This document shows positions 7,698 through 23,180 of a stretch of DNA of 50,197 nt, one piece after another. Every line of letters begins with the position of its first letter. Within the stretch, counting starts at the first letter, position 1. Origin of the DNA: Caldifarciminota bacterium (GTDB lineage: Bacteria > Hydrothermota > Hydrothermia > WGAB01); contig JALXEF010000105.1 in the NCBI GenBank assembly GCA_027069855.1, forward strand, positions 1 to 50,197, given 5' to 3'. The translations under genes and the position numbers were made by a program. Below the pieces are notes generated by a model. That model was not told where the DNA came from. It saw only the letters and a program-made list of their open reading frames with translations, and ran no database searches.

Positions 7698-10600
7698 GTG
7701 CAGAACATTTCTACTGCCACCCGTCGCCGTATCCAACGGAAGGGTTATAAGGAAGAAGCCTACCCGATGCCCCACCTGCTGGTGGTGCAGGTGGAGTCGT
7801 TCCGGCAGTTCCTGCAGGCCGATGTGCCGCCGGAACGGCGCCGCGACGAGGGGCTCCAGGCGGTCTTCAAGGAGATGTTCCCCATTGAGGACATCCACGG
7901 CCGCTACTCGCTGGAGTTCATCAGCTACGAGGTGGGCTCTCCGAAGTATACCGTTGAAGAGGCCAAAGAGAAGAACCTGACCTACTCCATCCCGATCTGG
8001 GCCAATCTGGAACTCGTGGTCAAGGACCCCGAGGAAAAGGATCCCGATCGGGCCGTCAAACACCGGATCCGCCAGCGGGTGTACCTCTGCGATCTGGTGG
8101 CCATGACCCCCAACGGGACCTTCATCGTGAACGGGACCGAGCGGGTGGTGGTCAACCAGCTGCATCGGTCGCCGGGGGTCTATTTCCAGAAGGGCGAACG
8201 GGGCTCGGCTGCTTACTCGGCGCTCTTGGTGCCCTATCGCGGCCCCTGGATCGACTTCTCCATTGACAGCCAGAAGGTGCTGGGCGTCACCATCTCCAAA
8301 CGCCGCAAGATCCCCATCACCCGCCTGCTGAAGGCCCTCGTGTATAAGGACACGGGCGATATCGTGGAGATGATCTTCGCCCACTACCCCGTGGACCTCA
8401 ACACCGTGCGGCCCGGCACCCGAATCTCGCGTCCGGTCTACAGCCCTCGGGCCAAGGAGCGCGCCGTAAGCCAGCTGGAGCCCGGCCGGTTCGTGAATGT
8501 GCGGGAGATCTCCGACGACCAGACCGGCGAGGTGTTGGTGCCCCCCATGACCCTCCTCACCCGGGAACACCTGCGACTGCTCAAGGCCCATCGGGTCCAG
8601 CGGATCAAGGTGCAGGAGATGCTGTACCCGGCCGACACCGTGCTCTCCGAGGAGGATCTGGAACGCCTGCGCGAGAACGATGTGTACGAGGTGTACATCT
8701 CCCCCATCCAGGAACTGGATCCCCGCCGGATGGAGCCCGGCAAGTATGTGACCGTCAACGATGTGATCCACCCGAAAACCGGCGAGGTGCTGATTCCGGT
8801 GCTCAGCCTGCTGGAGGAGGACGCCCTGGAGTACCTCAAGGGTGAGGGCGTGGAGACGGTCAAGGTGCTGCCCAAGGACTTTCCGGGCCTGGATGTCCTG
8901 ATGGCCACCACCAAGCTGGACCGCATCAAGGATATTGAGGGCGCCATCGGCAACCTGTACCGGACCCTGCGGTACACCCCGCCCAAGAGCCTGGAGGAGG
9001 CCAAGACCTATGTGCGCGACTTCTTCATGTCCAAGGCCCGGTTCTTCCTGGGCCGGGTGGGGCGCTTCAAGCTGAATTCCCGCCTGAACCTGGATCTGCC
9101 GGGCAACCAGGACACCCTGGACTTGGAGGACATCCTGGCCATTGTGCGGCGCCTCATCAAACTCTATGTGGGTGAGGAGCGCGAGGACGATGTGGAGGAT
9201 ATTTCCAACCGCCGGGTGCGCCGGGTGGGAGAACTGCTGGCCGAACAGTTCCGCATTGCCTTCCAGCGCCTGGGCCGGGTGATCAAGGAACGGATGCTCC
9301 TGGAGCGCGACGCCAACCTTACCCCCCGGAAGCTGGCCAACCCGCGGATCGTCACCGGCTCCATCCAGGCCTTCTTTGTGGGGGATCGGCTGTCGCAGTT
9401 CCTGGATCAGACCAACCCCCTGGCCGAACTGACCCATAAGCGGAGGCTTTCGGCGCTGGGCAAGGGCGGTCTCACCCGGGAAACCGCCGGCTTTGAGGTG
9501 CGCGATGTCCACCCCTCCCACTACGGCCGTCTCTGCCCCATTGAGACCCCGGAAGGCGCCAACATCGGGCTGATCACCTCGCTCACCACCTACGCACGGA
9601 TTGACGAACTGGGCTTTATCACGACCCCTCTGCGCCGTGTGAAGCGGGGCCGGGTGACCGACGAGGTGGTGGACATGGACCCCCTGGAGGAGGCCAAGTA
9701 CCGGATTGCCTCGGCGGATACCCCCTACGACCCGAAGACCGGCAAGATCCTGCAGAAGATGGTGTGGGTGCGGCACCGGGGCGGCTACCCCATGGTGCGG
9801 CCCGAAGAGGTGGACTTTATGGATGTGTCGCCGCGGCAGGTGCTTTCGCCCTCGGCGGCCCTCATCCCCTTCATTGAACACGACGACGCCAACCGGGCCC
9901 TGATGGGCTCCAACATGCAGCGGCAGGCGGTGCCTCTGATTCAGCCCGACCCGCCCCTGGTGGGCACCGGCCTGGAACACAAGATCGCGGTCAACTCCGG
10001 GGCCGCCCTGGTGGCCCAGCGGGCCGGTGTGGTGAAGGAGGCCGATGCCTTCCGCATCGTGATTGAGACCACCGAAGAGGTGGAGGATGCGCTGGATCCC
10101 CTGAAGGGACGCCTGGACATCTACGAACTCCGCAAGTTTGAGCGGTCCAACCAGAACACCAGCGTCCACCAGAAGCCCCTGGTGAAACCCGGCGATCGGG
10201 TGGAACGGGGCGATGTCATCGCCGACGGTCCGGCCACCAGCCAGGGCGAACTGGCCCTGGGGAAGAACCTGCTGGTGGCCTTCATGCCCTACTTCGGCTA
10301 CAACTTTGAAGACGCCATCGTGGTGTCGGAGCGTGTGCTCAAGGAAGACCTCTTCACCTCCATCCACATCCTGGAGTACAAGGTGGAAGTCCGGGAAACC
10401 AAGCTGGGGCCCGAGGAAGTGACCCGCGACCTGCCCAATGTGAGCGAGGACATGGTGAAGGATCTGGACGAGTACGGCATCGTGCGCATCGGGGCCGAGG
10501 TGGGGCCGGACGATATCCTGGTAGGGAAGATTTCGCCCAAGGGCGAGCGGGAACTGCTGCCTGAGGAGAAGCTCATCTACGCCATCTTCTCCGAGAAGGC

Positions 10601-11853
10601 CAAGGATGTGAAGGACACCTCCCTCCGGGTGCCGCCCGGTGTGGAAGGTGTGGTGGTGGATGTGGTGGTGCTGTCGCGGAAGCGCGACCACGATCCCCTC
10701 TTTAAGAAGGTGGTGCGGGAACGCCTGGAGAAACTGGAACGCGAAACCGCCTTTGCCAAGCGGAACCTGCGGGAGGGACTCCAGCAGCGGTTTGTGGAAC
10801 TCCTCAAGAACTACAAGTTGCGGGGAGACATCCTGGACGCCGAGGGCAATGTGCTGGTACCTGCGGGAACCCGGCTGACCGCCAGAATCCTGGAATCCCT
10901 GGATCCCCTGGCCATCCAGTTGCCGGAGGATCTGATCTCCGACAAGAAGCGGGCCCGGACCGTTTTCGCGCTGCTGGAGCGGGCCCGGGAGATCCTCAAG
11001 GACATTGAGGAACGGGCCCAGAGGGAGCGGAACCGCATCCGCCGGGGCGACGAGTTGCCGCCTGGCGTGATCCAGCTCATCAAGGTCTATGTCGCCCAGA
11101 AGCGGAAGCTCCAGGTGGGCGATAAGCTGGCCGGCCGTCACGGGAACAAGGGCGTGGTGGCCCGGATTGCGCCGGCCGAGGATATGCCCTTCCTGGAGGA
11201 TGGAACCCCGGTGGACATCGTGCTGAACCCCCTGGGGGTGCCCTCCCGGATGAATGTGGGGCAGATCCTGGAGACCATTCTGGGCTGGGCCGCCAAGGAA
11301 AAGGGCATCTACTATGCGACACCGGCCTTTGAGGGATTCTCCACCGAGGAGATCCGGAAGGAATTGGAGGAAGCCGGACTGAGCCCCAACGGCAAGGTGT
11401 GGGTGCGCGACGGCCGTACCGGCGAACGCCTCGCCTATCCGGTGACCGTGGGGTACATCTACATGATGAAACTCATCCACATGGTGGAAGACAAGGTGCA
11501 CGCCCGCGCCGTGGGGCCGTATTCGCTCATCACCCAGCAGCCTGTGGGAGGCAAGAGCCACTTTGGCGGCCAGCGGTTCGGCGAAATGGAGGTGTGGGCA
11601 CTGGAGGCCCACGGGGCCGCCTACACCCTGCAGGAAATGCTGACCGTGAAGTCCGACGATATCCAGGGCCGGAACCGGCTGTATAAGGCGCTCCGGAACG
11701 GTGAGGAGCCGCCCGAGCCGGGCTTGCCGGCCTCCTTCAGCGTGCTGCTGCATACCCTGCGCGGATTGGGCCTGGATATTGAGATCATCACCGACAAGGG
11801 GGAGAAGAAGGCCCCCGTGTCGGAAAAAACAGAGCAAACAGGGGTGACGGAAC

Positions 11854-11864
<11 letters not shown>
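7698..11864 (+). CDS. rpoB: RNA polymerase beta subunit
   Basis: A 1388-residue beta subunit that forms half of the active-site cleft. The fork and rifampicin region reads [19 protein letters not shown], then [10 protein letters not shown], with the usual Asp, His, Arg and Ser of sensitive enzymes. [14 protein letters not shown] and [18 protein letters not shown] are intact. An insertion in the lobe region (about residues 245-390) carries repeated modules of the form TGEVLVP..L..E.L..L...V..I.V. The listed start is a GTG inside the likely Shine-Dalgarno stretch AGGGGAGGTG; the alternative is ATT at 7707 (see findings). An in-frame stop at 7680 excludes an upstream start. The end overlaps rpoC by 11 bases. 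Confidence 0.97.
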
Positions 11865-15885
<4,021 letters not shown>

Positions 15886-15930
15886 ATTCGGCTGAGACGG
15901 GCCGGATCGGCCGCACTCCTCTCGTAGCGG

Positions 15931-15952
15931 CGATGCACCGCGGGGTGCGTCG
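15931..15952. other. Hairpin between rpoC and rpsL
   Basis: CGATGCACC and GGTGCGTCG can pair (9 bp with one G-T pair, loop GCGG), 46 bases after the rpoC stop and before the rpsL promoter. No T-run follows, so it is not a standard intrinsic terminator. It could be a processing site or a 3' stabilising structure; this is speculative. Confidence 0.3.
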
Positions 15953-15972
15953 GCAGAGGGTTGTGCGGTTGG

Positions 15973-16001
15973 TTGACACCCCTGAGGCAGGTCGTTAAGA
16001 T
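15973..16001 (+). promoter_or_regulatory. Promoter of the str-S10-spc operon
   Basis: TTGACA (15973-15978, perfect -35), 17 bases, TAAGAT (15996-16001), 26 bases before the rpsL ATG. It is the only clear promoter found for the run of genes from rpsL to infA. Confidence 0.75.
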
Positions 16002-16026
16002 AATTGGCCCTTGTGAGGGAGGAACT

Positions 16027-16401
16027 ATGCCAACGATCAACCAACTGGTTCGGTACGGAAGAAAGCCGAAGCCGAAGAAGTCGAAGTCGCCGGCGCTGGA
16101 AGGGAACCCCCAGAAGCGCGGGGTGTGCATCCGGGTGTACACCACCACGCCCAAGAAGCCGAACTCGGCCATGCGGAAGGTGGCCAAGGTGCGGCTTTCC
16201 AACGGGCGTGAGGTGGTGGCCTATATTCCCGGCGAAGGGCACAACCTGCAGGAACACTCGGTGGTTCTCGTGCGCGGCGGCCGTGTCAAGGACTTGCCGG
16301 GCGTGAAGTATCACATCATCCGCGGCAAGTACGATGCCGCGGGAGTGGAGGGCCGGCGGAACTCCCGGTCCCTCTATGGTACCAAACGTCCGAAGGAGTA
16401 A
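16027..16401 (+). CDS. rpsL: 30S ribosomal protein S12
   Basis: A 124-residue decoding-centre protein. [15 protein letters not shown] is the standard start. The streptomycin-contact loop reads [15 protein letters not shown], with the usual Lys, and the second loop [16 protein letters not shown] is also of the sensitive form. GAGGGAGGAACT precedes the ATG at 16027; the ORF track starts 22 residues early. First gene of the str segment, 26 bases from its promoter. Confidence 0.98.
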   Translation: MPTINQLVRYGRKPKPKKSKSPALEGNPQKRGVCIRVYTTTPKKPNSAMRKVAKVRLSNGREVVAYIPGEGHNLQEHSVVLVRGGRVKDLPGVKYHIIRGKYDAAGVEGRRNSRSLYGTKRPKE

Positions 16402-16407
16402 GGATGA

Positions 16408-16878
<471 letters not shown>

Positions 16879-16938
16879 GGATCTCGCGTTCCGTAAGAAC
16901 CTTGAAACGGCAACAGCAGACAAGGTGGTGGCCATACC

Positions 16939-18987
16939 ATGGGCGCTCTGGCGCTGGATCGGATCCGGAATGTCGGCTTCGTCGCCCACATCGACGCCGG
17001 CAAAACGACGGTGACCGAGCGGATCCTGTACTACACCGGCAGGATCCATCGGCTCGGCGATGTGGACGAGGGGACGGCCACCACCGACTGGATGGTGCAG
17101 GAGAAGGAGCGCGGGATCACCATCACCTCCGCCGCCACCTTCTGCCGGTGGCGTGACGCCTTCATCAACATCATCGACACCCCGGGGCATGTGGACTTCA
17201 CCGCCGAGGTGGAGCGCGCCCTGCGGGTGCTGGACGGCCTGGTGGTCATCTTCAGCGCCGTTGAGGGGGTGGAGCCCCAGTCGGAAACCGTCTGGCGGCA
17301 GGCCGATCGCTACGGGGTCCCCAAGATCGCCTTCATCAACAAGATGGACCGCATGGGGGCCTCCAGCGAACGCGTGATCCACCAGATCGAGGAACGGTTC
17401 CATGTCCGGCCCCTGCCCCTGCAGTTGCCCATCGGCCTGGAGGCCGACTTTGTGGGGGTGGTAGACCTGGTGCATCGGCGCCGCTTCATCTGGGATGTGG
17501 ACGAAACCGGCGAGAAGTACCGGCAGGAAAGGGCCACCGGGCCCGAGGTGGAGGAGGCCTACGAAGCCCTGGTAAACGCCCTGGCCGAAGTGGATGAGGC
17601 TGTGCTGGAGGAGTACATGGACCGGGGCGAGGTGTCGCCGGAAACCCTGAAGCAGGCCATCCGCCGGGTGACCCTCCAGGGTTTGATGGTGCCGGTGCTC
17701 CTGGGATCCGCCCTGAAGAACCGGGGCATCCAGCCCCTGCTGGACGCCATCGTGGACTACCTGCCCTCGCCCCTGGATGTGGAAGTGCCCCTGGGTGTGG
17801 ATCCCCATACGGGCGACATCGTGGAGCGCAAGCCCGACCCGAAGGAGCCTTTCTCCGGCCTGGTGTTCAAGGTGCAGCGCGACAAGCACGCCGGTCGCCT
17901 GCTGTACACCCGCATCTACTCCGGCACCCTGCGGGTGGGCCAGAAGGTGCTGAACACCGTGACCGGCACCCAGGGCAAGGTACTCCGCATTTACCGGATG
18001 CACGCCATCAAGCGGGAAACCCTGCGGGAGGCGGCGGCCGGAGACATTGTGGCCCTGGTGGGGCTCAAGGACGCCAAAACGGGCGACACCCTGTGCGACC
18101 CCCAGGCGCCCGTGCTCTTTGAGGGCATGCAGTTTCCCGAGCCCGTGGTGAGCATGGTCATTGAGCCCCGGAGTTCCAAGGATCTGGATCGCCTGAAGCA
18201 AGCCATTTCCGACATGCTGTACGAGGACCCCACCTTCCGTTTCAAGGAGGATCCGGAAACCGGCGAACTCATCATCTCGGGGATGGGCGAGTTGCACCTG
18301 GAGATCCTGGTGGACCGGATCCAGCGGGAGTTCGGGGTGCCCGTGCGGCTGGGGCGGCCGCAGGTGGATTATCGCGAGACCATCACCGAGACGGTGGAGA
18401 AGGAGGCGGTGGTGGAACGCGAGGTGGGGGGTACGGTGCACCGCGGTCGCGTGCGGGTTCGGGTGTCGCCGGTGGAAGACCGGGGACAGGTGATCCTGTC
18501 GGTGCCCGAGGACCTGCCGCCGGAGTTTCGCGAAGTGGCCCTTGCCACCCTTCGCGAGCGGGTGGCCTATGGACCCCTACTTGGCTATCCGCTGTTTAAC
18601 CTTAAAATAGAGGTCCTTGATTTGGACACCGAGGGGGGTACCCCTCTGGGCACCCGGCTGGCTCTGATCCAGGCCTTACGGGAGGCCCTTTCGGCGGCTC
18701 ACCCCATTCTGCTGGAACCGGTCATGTACCTGGAGGTCCAGGTACCTGCCGACTATGTGGGGAATGTTGTCGCCGATCTCGGCCACCGGGGTGGCGAGCT
18801 GCTGGGGATCGAGGTGGTAACCCCTGGTGTACAGAAGGTGAAGGGGAAGGCTCCCCTGAAGAACCTGTTCGGGTACGCGGTCCAGTTGCGATCGCTCACC
18901 CAGGGCAGGGGCAATGTGTGGATGAAGCTGGACACCTTTGCCCCGCTGCCGGAAAAAGAGTTCAAAGAAATGCTGTCACTAAGATAG
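16939..18987 (+). CDS. fusA: Elongation factor G with atypical domain IV
   Basis: A 682-residue translational GTPase that moves tRNAs and mRNA after peptide bond formation. The G domain is complete: AHIDAGKTT, KERGITIT, DTPGHVDFT and NKMDR. Domain II, domain III (GMGELHLEILVDRI) and domain V (RSLTQGRGN) look normal. In domain IV the usual SGGRGQYG loop and the HDVDSS loop at the tip are both missing. The spans read EREVGGTVHRGRV and DTEGGTPLG instead. The ribosome binding site is weak (AAGGTGG, 60-base gap after rpsG). Its place in the str operon suggests the main EF-G, but a paralogue elsewhere could do translocation. Confidence 0.9.
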   Translation: MGALALDRIRNVGFVAHIDAGKTTVTERILYYTGRIHRLGDVDEGTATTDWMVQEKERGITITSAATFCRWRDAFINIIDTPGHVDFTAEVERALRVLDGLVVIFSAVEGVEPQSETVWRQADRYGVPKIAFINKMDRMGASSERVIHQIEERFHVRPLPLQLPIGLEADFVGVVDLVHRRRFIWDVDETGEKYRQERATGPEVEEAYEALVNALAEVDEAVLEEYMDRGEVSPETLKQAIRRVTLQGLMVPVLLGSALKNRGIQPLLDAIVDYLPSPLDVEVPLGVDPHTGDIVERKPDPKEPFSGLVFKVQRDKHAGRLLYTRIYSGTLRVGQKVLNTVTGTQGKVLRIYRMHAIKRETLREAAAGDIVALVGLKDAKTGDTLCDPQAPVLFEGMQFPEPVVSMVIEPRSSKDLDRLKQAISDMLYEDPTFRFKEDPETGELIISGMGELHLEILVDRIQREFGVPVRLGRPQVDYRETITETVEKEAVVEREVGGTVHRGRVRVRVSPVEDRGQVILSVPEDLPPEFREVALATLRERVAYGPLLGYPLFNLKIEVLDLDTEGGTPLGTRLALIQALREALSAAHPILLEPVMYLEVQVPADYVGNVVADLGHRGGELLGIEVVTPGVQKVKGKAPLKNLFGYAVQLRSLTQGRGNVWMKLDTFAPLPEKEFKEMLSLR

Positions 18988-19002
18988 CGGAGGTGTAAAG
19001 TC

Positions 19003-20202
19003 ATGTCGAAGCCGAAGTTTGAACGGAAGAAGCCCCACTTGAATGTGGGAACCATCGGCCACGTAGACCATGGTAAGTCCACGCTGACCTCTGCCATCAC
19101 CAAGTACCTGTCGCTCAAGGGGCTGGCCGAGTTCGTGCCCTTTGACTCCATCGACAAGGCGCCGGAGGAAAAGGCCCGCGGAATCACGATCCAGCTGGCC
19201 CACATTGAGTACGAAACCGAAAAGCGCCACTACGCCCACATCGACTGTCCGGGCCACGCCGACTATGTGAAGAACATGATCACCGGCGCCGCCCAGATGG
19301 ACGGGGCGATCCTGGTGGTGGCAGCGCCCGACTCGGTGATGCCGCAGACCCGTGAGCACGTGCTCCTGGCGCGTCAGGTGAATGTGCCGTCCATCGTGGT
19401 GTTCATCAACAAGGTGGACATGATGGACGACCCCGAACTCCTGGAACTCGTGGAGATGGAAGTGCGCGACCTCCTGAACGAGTACGAGTTCCCGGGCGAC
19501 GAGGTTCCCGTGATCAAGGGCTCGGCCCTCAAGGCCCTGGAGTGCGGCGACGACCTCAACTGCGAATGGTATAAGCCCATCCAGGAGCTCCTGGATGCCA
19601 TGGATAACTACATTCCCGAGCCCAAGCGGGAAGTGGACAAGCCCTTCCTCATGGCCATTGAGGACGTGTTCTCCATTACCGGTCGTGGTACCGTGGTGAC
19701 CGGCCGTGTGGAGCGCGGCCGCCTGACCCCCGGCGAGGAAGTGGAAATCGTGGGCTTCCGGGACAAGCCCATCCGCACCGTGGTGACCTCCATTGAGATG
19801 TTCCGCAAGATCCTGGACGAGGCCCTGCCGGGCGACAACGTGGGCCTCTTGCTGCGCGGCGTCAAGAAGGAAGAGGTAGAGCGCGGCATGGTGGTGGCGG
19901 CTCCCGGAAGCATCAAGCCCCACAAGAAGTTCAAGGCCCAGGTGTATGTGCTGAAGCCCGAGGAAGGTGGCCGGCACACGCCCTTCTTCAACGGGTATCG
20001 GCCGCAGTTCTACTTCCGGACCACGGATGTGACCGGTACCATCAAGCTCCCGCCCGACCGGGAGATGGTGATGCCGGGCGACCATGTGAACCTGGAAGTG
20101 GAACTCATTTACCCCGTGGCCATTGAAAAGGAGCTGCGGTTCGCCATCCGTGAGGGTGGCCGGACGGTAGGCGCCGGCGTCGTGACCGACGTGGAGGACT
20201 GA
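19003..20202 (+). CDS. tuf: Elongation factor Tu
   Basis: A 399-residue GTPase that delivers aminoacyl-tRNA to the ribosome. Motifs: GHVDHGKST (P-loop), EEKARGITI (switch I), [12 protein letters not shown] (switch II), NKVDM and SALK (guanine binding). Domain [15 protein letters not shown] and domain [27 protein letters not shown] are intact. CGGAGGTGTAAAGTC precedes the ATG. Ends one base before the rpsJ start codon. Confidence 0.98.
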   Translation: MSKPKFERKKPHLNVGTIGHVDHGKSTLTSAITKYLSLKGLAEFVPFDSIDKAPEEKARGITIQLAHIEYETEKRHYAHIDCPGHADYVKNMITGAAQMDGAILVVAAPDSVMPQTREHVLLARQVNVPSIVVFINKVDMMDDPELLELVEMEVRDLLNEYEFPGDEVPVIKGSALKALECGDDLNCEWYKPIQELLDAMDNYIPEPKREVDKPFLMAIEDVFSITGRGTVVTGRVERGRLTPGEEVEIVGFRDKPIRTVVTSIEMFRKILDEALPGDNVGLLLRGVKKEEVERGMVVAAPGSIKPHKKFKAQVYVLKPEEGGRHTPFFNGYRPQFYFRTTDVTGTIKLPPDREMVMPGDHVNLEVELIYPVAIEKELRFAIREGGRTVGAGVVTDVED

Positions 20203-20203
20203 G

Positions 20204-20512
20204 TTGGAGGCCAGAATCCGGATCAAACTGAAGTCCTTTGACCCCCACCTCCTGGACCGGTCGGCCAAAAAGATCGCGCTGACCGCCCGGAGGACGGGGG
20301 CAAAGGTTTCTGGCCCCATCCCTCTGCCCACGAAGCGGACCCTGTTCTCCGTGATCCGGTCGCCCCATGTGCATAAGAAGTCGCAGGAACAGTTCGAACT
20401 CAAGATCCACAAGCGGCTGCTGGAGATCGTGAACCCGCAACAGGAAACCATCGACAAGCTCTCGCGGCTGGAACTGCCTCCGGGCGTGGAAGTGGAGATC
20501 AAGGTGCTATGA
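20204..20512 (+). CDS. rpsJ: 30S ribosomal protein S10
   Basis: A 102-residue protein of the small-subunit head; also the NusE antitermination partner. It starts with TTG (GTGGAGGACTGAG then TTG) one base after the tuf stop. The protein reads [20 protein letters not shown], with [14 protein letters not shown] and [13 protein letters not shown] as in the family. The end overlaps rplC (ATGA). It opens the S10 cluster, here joined directly to tuf. Confidence 0.97.
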   Translation: MEARIRIKLKSFDPHLLDRSAKKIALTARRTGAKVSGPIPLPTKRTLFSVIRSPHVHKKSQEQFELKIHKRLLEIVNPQQETIDKLSRLELPPGVEVEIKVL

Positions 20513-21141
20513 TCGGCCTACTGGGACGCAAGGTCGGCATGACCCAGTTGCCCGACGAACGGGGCAACATGACGCCGGTGACCATCCTGGAGGTGGGGCC
20601 GTGCACCGTTCTGGGGGTCCGGACCCCGGAGAAGGACGGCTATGCCGCCATCCGGGTGGGCTACGGTGAGGTGCCCCAGCGCAAACTCAACCGGCCCCTC
20701 CTGGGGGAGCTGGTGAAGGTGCTGGGCGAAGGCCGTAAGACCTATCCCGCCCGGGTGATCCGGGAGTTCCGGGTGGACAACCCCGAGGAGTACCAGCCCG
20801 GTCAGGTGCTCACCGTGGAGGTGTTCCAGGGTGTGGATCGGGTGGATGTCACCGGGTACTCCAAGGGCCGCGGGTTCCAGGGCGTGATGAAGCGCTGGGG
20901 CTTTAGCGGCGGTCCGATGAGCCACGGCTCCAAGTTCCATCGGCGTCCGGGGTCCATCGGCCAGAGTACCTTTCCGGGACGGGTCCACAAGGGCAAGAAG
21001 ATGCCCGGGCATATGGGCATGCGACGGGTGACCGTGAAGAACCTCAAGGTGTTCAAGGTGATCCCGGAGAAGAACCTGCTGGTGGTGAAGGGCAGTGTGC
21101 CGGGTCCGAACGGGCGCGTTCTCATGGTGAAGGCGAGGTGA
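20509..21141 (+). CDS. rplC: 50S ribosomal protein L3
   Basis: A 210-residue early-assembly protein near the peptidyl transferase centre. It begins [13 protein letters not shown] and holds the signature region [20 protein letters not shown] plus GKKMPGHMG. The central extension that reaches toward the A-site crevice is present. ATGA overlap with rpsJ. Confidence 0.97.
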   Translation: MIGLLGRKVGMTQLPDERGNMTPVTILEVGPCTVLGVRTPEKDGYAAIRVGYGEVPQRKLNRPLLGELVKVLGEGRKTYPARVIREFRVDNPEEYQPGQVLTVEVFQGVDRVDVTGYSKGRGFQGVMKRWGFSGGPMSHGSKFHRRPGSIGQSTFPGRVHKGKKMPGHMGMRRVTVKNLKVFKVIPEKNLLVVKGSVPGPNGRVLMVKAR

Positions 21142-21143
21142 AC

Positions 21144-21767
21144 ATGAAGGCACCCCTGTATTCCAGAGAAGGCCAGCCGGTGGGCGAGGTGGAACTCCCC
21201 CAGAGCGTGTTTGGGGTCACCCCCAAGCGCCATGTGCTCTGGGAGGTGGTGCGCGCCTACCTTCTGAACCGGCGGCTGGGGACCCATAAGGCCAAAACCC
21301 GGGGCGAGGTCAAGGGCTCGGGCCGCAAGATCTGGCCCCAGAAGGGGCTGGGTCGGGCCCGCCACGGCGACCGGTATGCGCCGATCTTCGTGGGCGGTGG
21401 CAAGGCTTTTCCGCCCAGGCCCCGGAAGTATGGGTACGAGCCGCCCAAGAAGGTGCGCCGGCTCGCCCTGAAGATGGCCCTGTCCGACCGGGCCCGGGAG
21501 AAGCGCGTGCTGGTCATTGAGGGGTTTGAGTTTCCCGCCCCCAAGACCCGCAGCGCGGTCACCCTGCTCCAGAACCTGGGCATTGCCGAAAAGAAGGCGC
21601 TGCTGATTTCCGGCGATGTGAACCGCAACCTCTACCTCTCCACCCGAAATCTCCCGCGCGTGGCCACCCGTACCGCCAGCGAAGCCAACACCTACGATGT
21701 GCTGAACGCCGAGTACGTGGTGCTGGACCAGGCCTCCATTGAAAAGCTCAAGGAGCGGCTGAAATGA
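21144..21767 (+). CDS. rplD: 50S ribosomal protein L4
   Basis: A 207-residue protein lining the exit tunnel; in some bacteria it also represses the S10 operon. The tunnel loop region reads [22 protein letters not shown], then [17 protein letters not shown]. The ORF track begins with GTG at 21138, but that lies inside the Shine-Dalgarno stretch (GCGAGGTGAAC); I chose the ATG at 21144. Overlaps rplW by ATGA. Confidence 0.96.
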   Translation: MKAPLYSREGQPVGEVELPQSVFGVTPKRHVLWEVVRAYLLNRRLGTHKAKTRGEVKGSGRKIWPQKGLGRARHGDRYAPIFVGGGKAFPPRPRKYGYEPPKKVRRLALKMALSDRAREKRVLVIEGFEFPAPKTRSAVTLLQNLGIAEKKALLISGDVNRNLYLSTRNLPRVATRTASEANTYDVLNAEYVVLDQASIEKLKERLK

Positions 21768-22054
21768 GAGATCCCCGTGATGTCATCCTCCGGCCCATCT
21801 TTACCGAGCGCAGCATGCACCTGCAGCAACAGGCCAACGCCTATGTGTTTGAGGTGGCCCGGGATGCGAACAAGCACGAGATCAAGCACGCCGTGGAGTC
21901 CCTCTTCAAGGTGAAGGTGCGCAAGGTGAATGTGATCAATGTCAAGGGCAAACCCAAGCGGCGGTTCCGGGCCCCTGGCCGCACCCGTTCCTACAAGAAG
22001 GCCATCGTCTTCTTGAAGGAAGGGGAAACCATCCCGCTGTTTGAAGGAGCGTGA
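21764..22054 (+). CDS. rplW: 50S ribosomal protein L23
   Basis: A 96-residue protein at the tunnel exit, the docking site for trigger factor and SRP. It begins [18 protein letters not shown], with [19 protein letters not shown] and the [16 protein letters not shown] loop that contacts rRNA. Normal length. Starts within the rplD stop (ATGA). Confidence 0.96.
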   Translation: MRDPRDVILRPIFTERSMHLQQQANAYVFEVARDANKHEIKHAVESLFKVKVRKVNVINVKGKPKRRFRAPGRTRSYKKAIVFLKEGETIPLFEGA

Positions 22055-22059
22055 GGACC

Positions 22060-22884
22060 ATGCCGGTAAAACACTTTGTGCCCTATACACCCTCGCGCCG
22101 CTTCATGACGGTTACCGACTACTCGGTGCTGACCAAAAAGAAGCCCGAGAAGTCGCTGCTGTTGCCGAAGAAGCGGACGGGGGGCCGGAACAACCGGGGG
22201 CGGATCACCGTCCGGCACCGGGGCGGCGGCCACAAGCGGCGGCTCCGGATCGTGGATTTCCGCCGGGAGAAGTTCGGGGTGCCGGCCAAGGTGGCGGCCA
22301 TTGAGTACGACCCGAACCGCACCGCCTTCATCGCCCTCCTGCACTATGTGGACGGCGAAAAGCGGTACATCCTGGCCCCTGAAGGGATCCAGGTGGGCGA
22401 TACGGTGGTGTCGGGCCCGGGTTCGGAACTGAAGCTGGGCAACCACCTGCCCCTGGCCGAGATCCCCGAGGGCATGGAGATCCACAACATCGAGCTCTAT
22501 CCCGGCCGGGGCGGCCAGCTGGTGCGCGCGGCAGGCACCGCCGCGGTGATCCTCTCCAAGGAGGGCAAGTATGCCTATGTGCAGCTGCCCTCCGGCGAGG
22601 TGCGGATGATCCTGCAGAAGTGCATGGCCACCATCGGTCGGGTGTCCAATGTGGATCACGAGAATGTGGTGCTGGGCAAGGCCGGGCGCAGCCGCTGGCT
22701 GGGCATTCGGCCCACCGTCCGCGGGGTGGCGATGAACCCGGTGGATCACCCGCTGGGCGGTGGCGAAGGCCGCTCCAAGGGCGGCCGGCCGCCGGTGAGC
22801 CCCTGGGGCAAGCCCGCCAAGGGCGGCAAGACCCGCAAGAAGAACAAGCCGTCCGATCGGTTCATTGTGAGACGGCGGAGGTGA
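22060..22884 (+). CDS. rplB: 50S ribosomal protein L2
   Basis: A 274-residue core protein needed for subunit joining and peptidyl transfer. It starts [37 protein letters not shown] is the N-terminal signature. [17 protein letters not shown] holds the conserved His near the peptidyl transferase centre. The ORF track starts at a GTG 3 codons earlier, one base after an AAGGAG site; the ATG at 22060 has better spacing. Confidence 0.97.
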   Translation: MPVKHFVPYTPSRRFMTVTDYSVLTKKKPEKSLLLPKKRTGGRNNRGRITVRHRGGGHKRRLRIVDFRREKFGVPAKVAAIEYDPNRTAFIALLHYVDGEKRYILAPEGIQVGDTVVSGPGSELKLGNHLPLAEIPEGMEIHNIELYPGRGGQLVRAAGTAAVILSKEGKYAYVQLPSGEVRMILQKCMATIGRVSNVDHENVVLGKAGRSRWLGIRPTVRGVAMNPVDHPLGGGEGRSKGGRPPVSPWGKPAKGGKTRKKNKPSDRFIVRRRR

Positions 22885-22890
22885 GAGCGC

Positions 22891-23178
22891 ATGGGTAGGT
22901 CACTGAAAAAGGGACCCTATGTAGATCCGAAGTTGCTGAAGCGCATCCGGCAGATGAACGAAACCGGCGAAAAGCGGGTCATCAAAACCTGGTCGCGCCG
23001 CAGCACGATCACGCCCGACTTCGTGGGACATACGATTCAGGTGCACAACGGCCGCAAGTTCATCCCCGTGTACATCACCCAGGACATGGTGGGCCACAAG
23101 CTCGGTGAGTTCGCCCCGACCCGCACCTTCCGGGGCCATAAGGGCCTGAAGGGCGCCCAGAAAGCCAGGATGCGGTAG
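22891..23178 (+). CDS. rpsS: 30S ribosomal protein S19
   Basis: A 95-residue head protein that forms a complex with S13 near the A site. [16 protein letters not shown] is the standard start; [17 protein letters not shown] and THE segment [17 protein letters not shown] follow. GGAGGTGAGAGCGC precedes the ATG. Confidence 0.97.
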   Translation: MGRSLKKGPYVDPKLLKRIRQMNETGEKRVIKTWSRRSTITPDFVGHTIQVHNGRKFIPVYITQDMVGHKLGEFAPTRTFRGHKGLKGAQKARMR

Positions 23179-23180
23179 CC

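Noticed and set aside
9380-9560. Rifampicin-resistance change in RpoB
   Set aside because: The Asp, His, Arg and Ser positions of the resistance region look standard.
16027-16401. Streptomycin-resistance change in S12
   Set aside because: The key Lys residues in TTTPKKPNS and the second loop look like the sensitive form.
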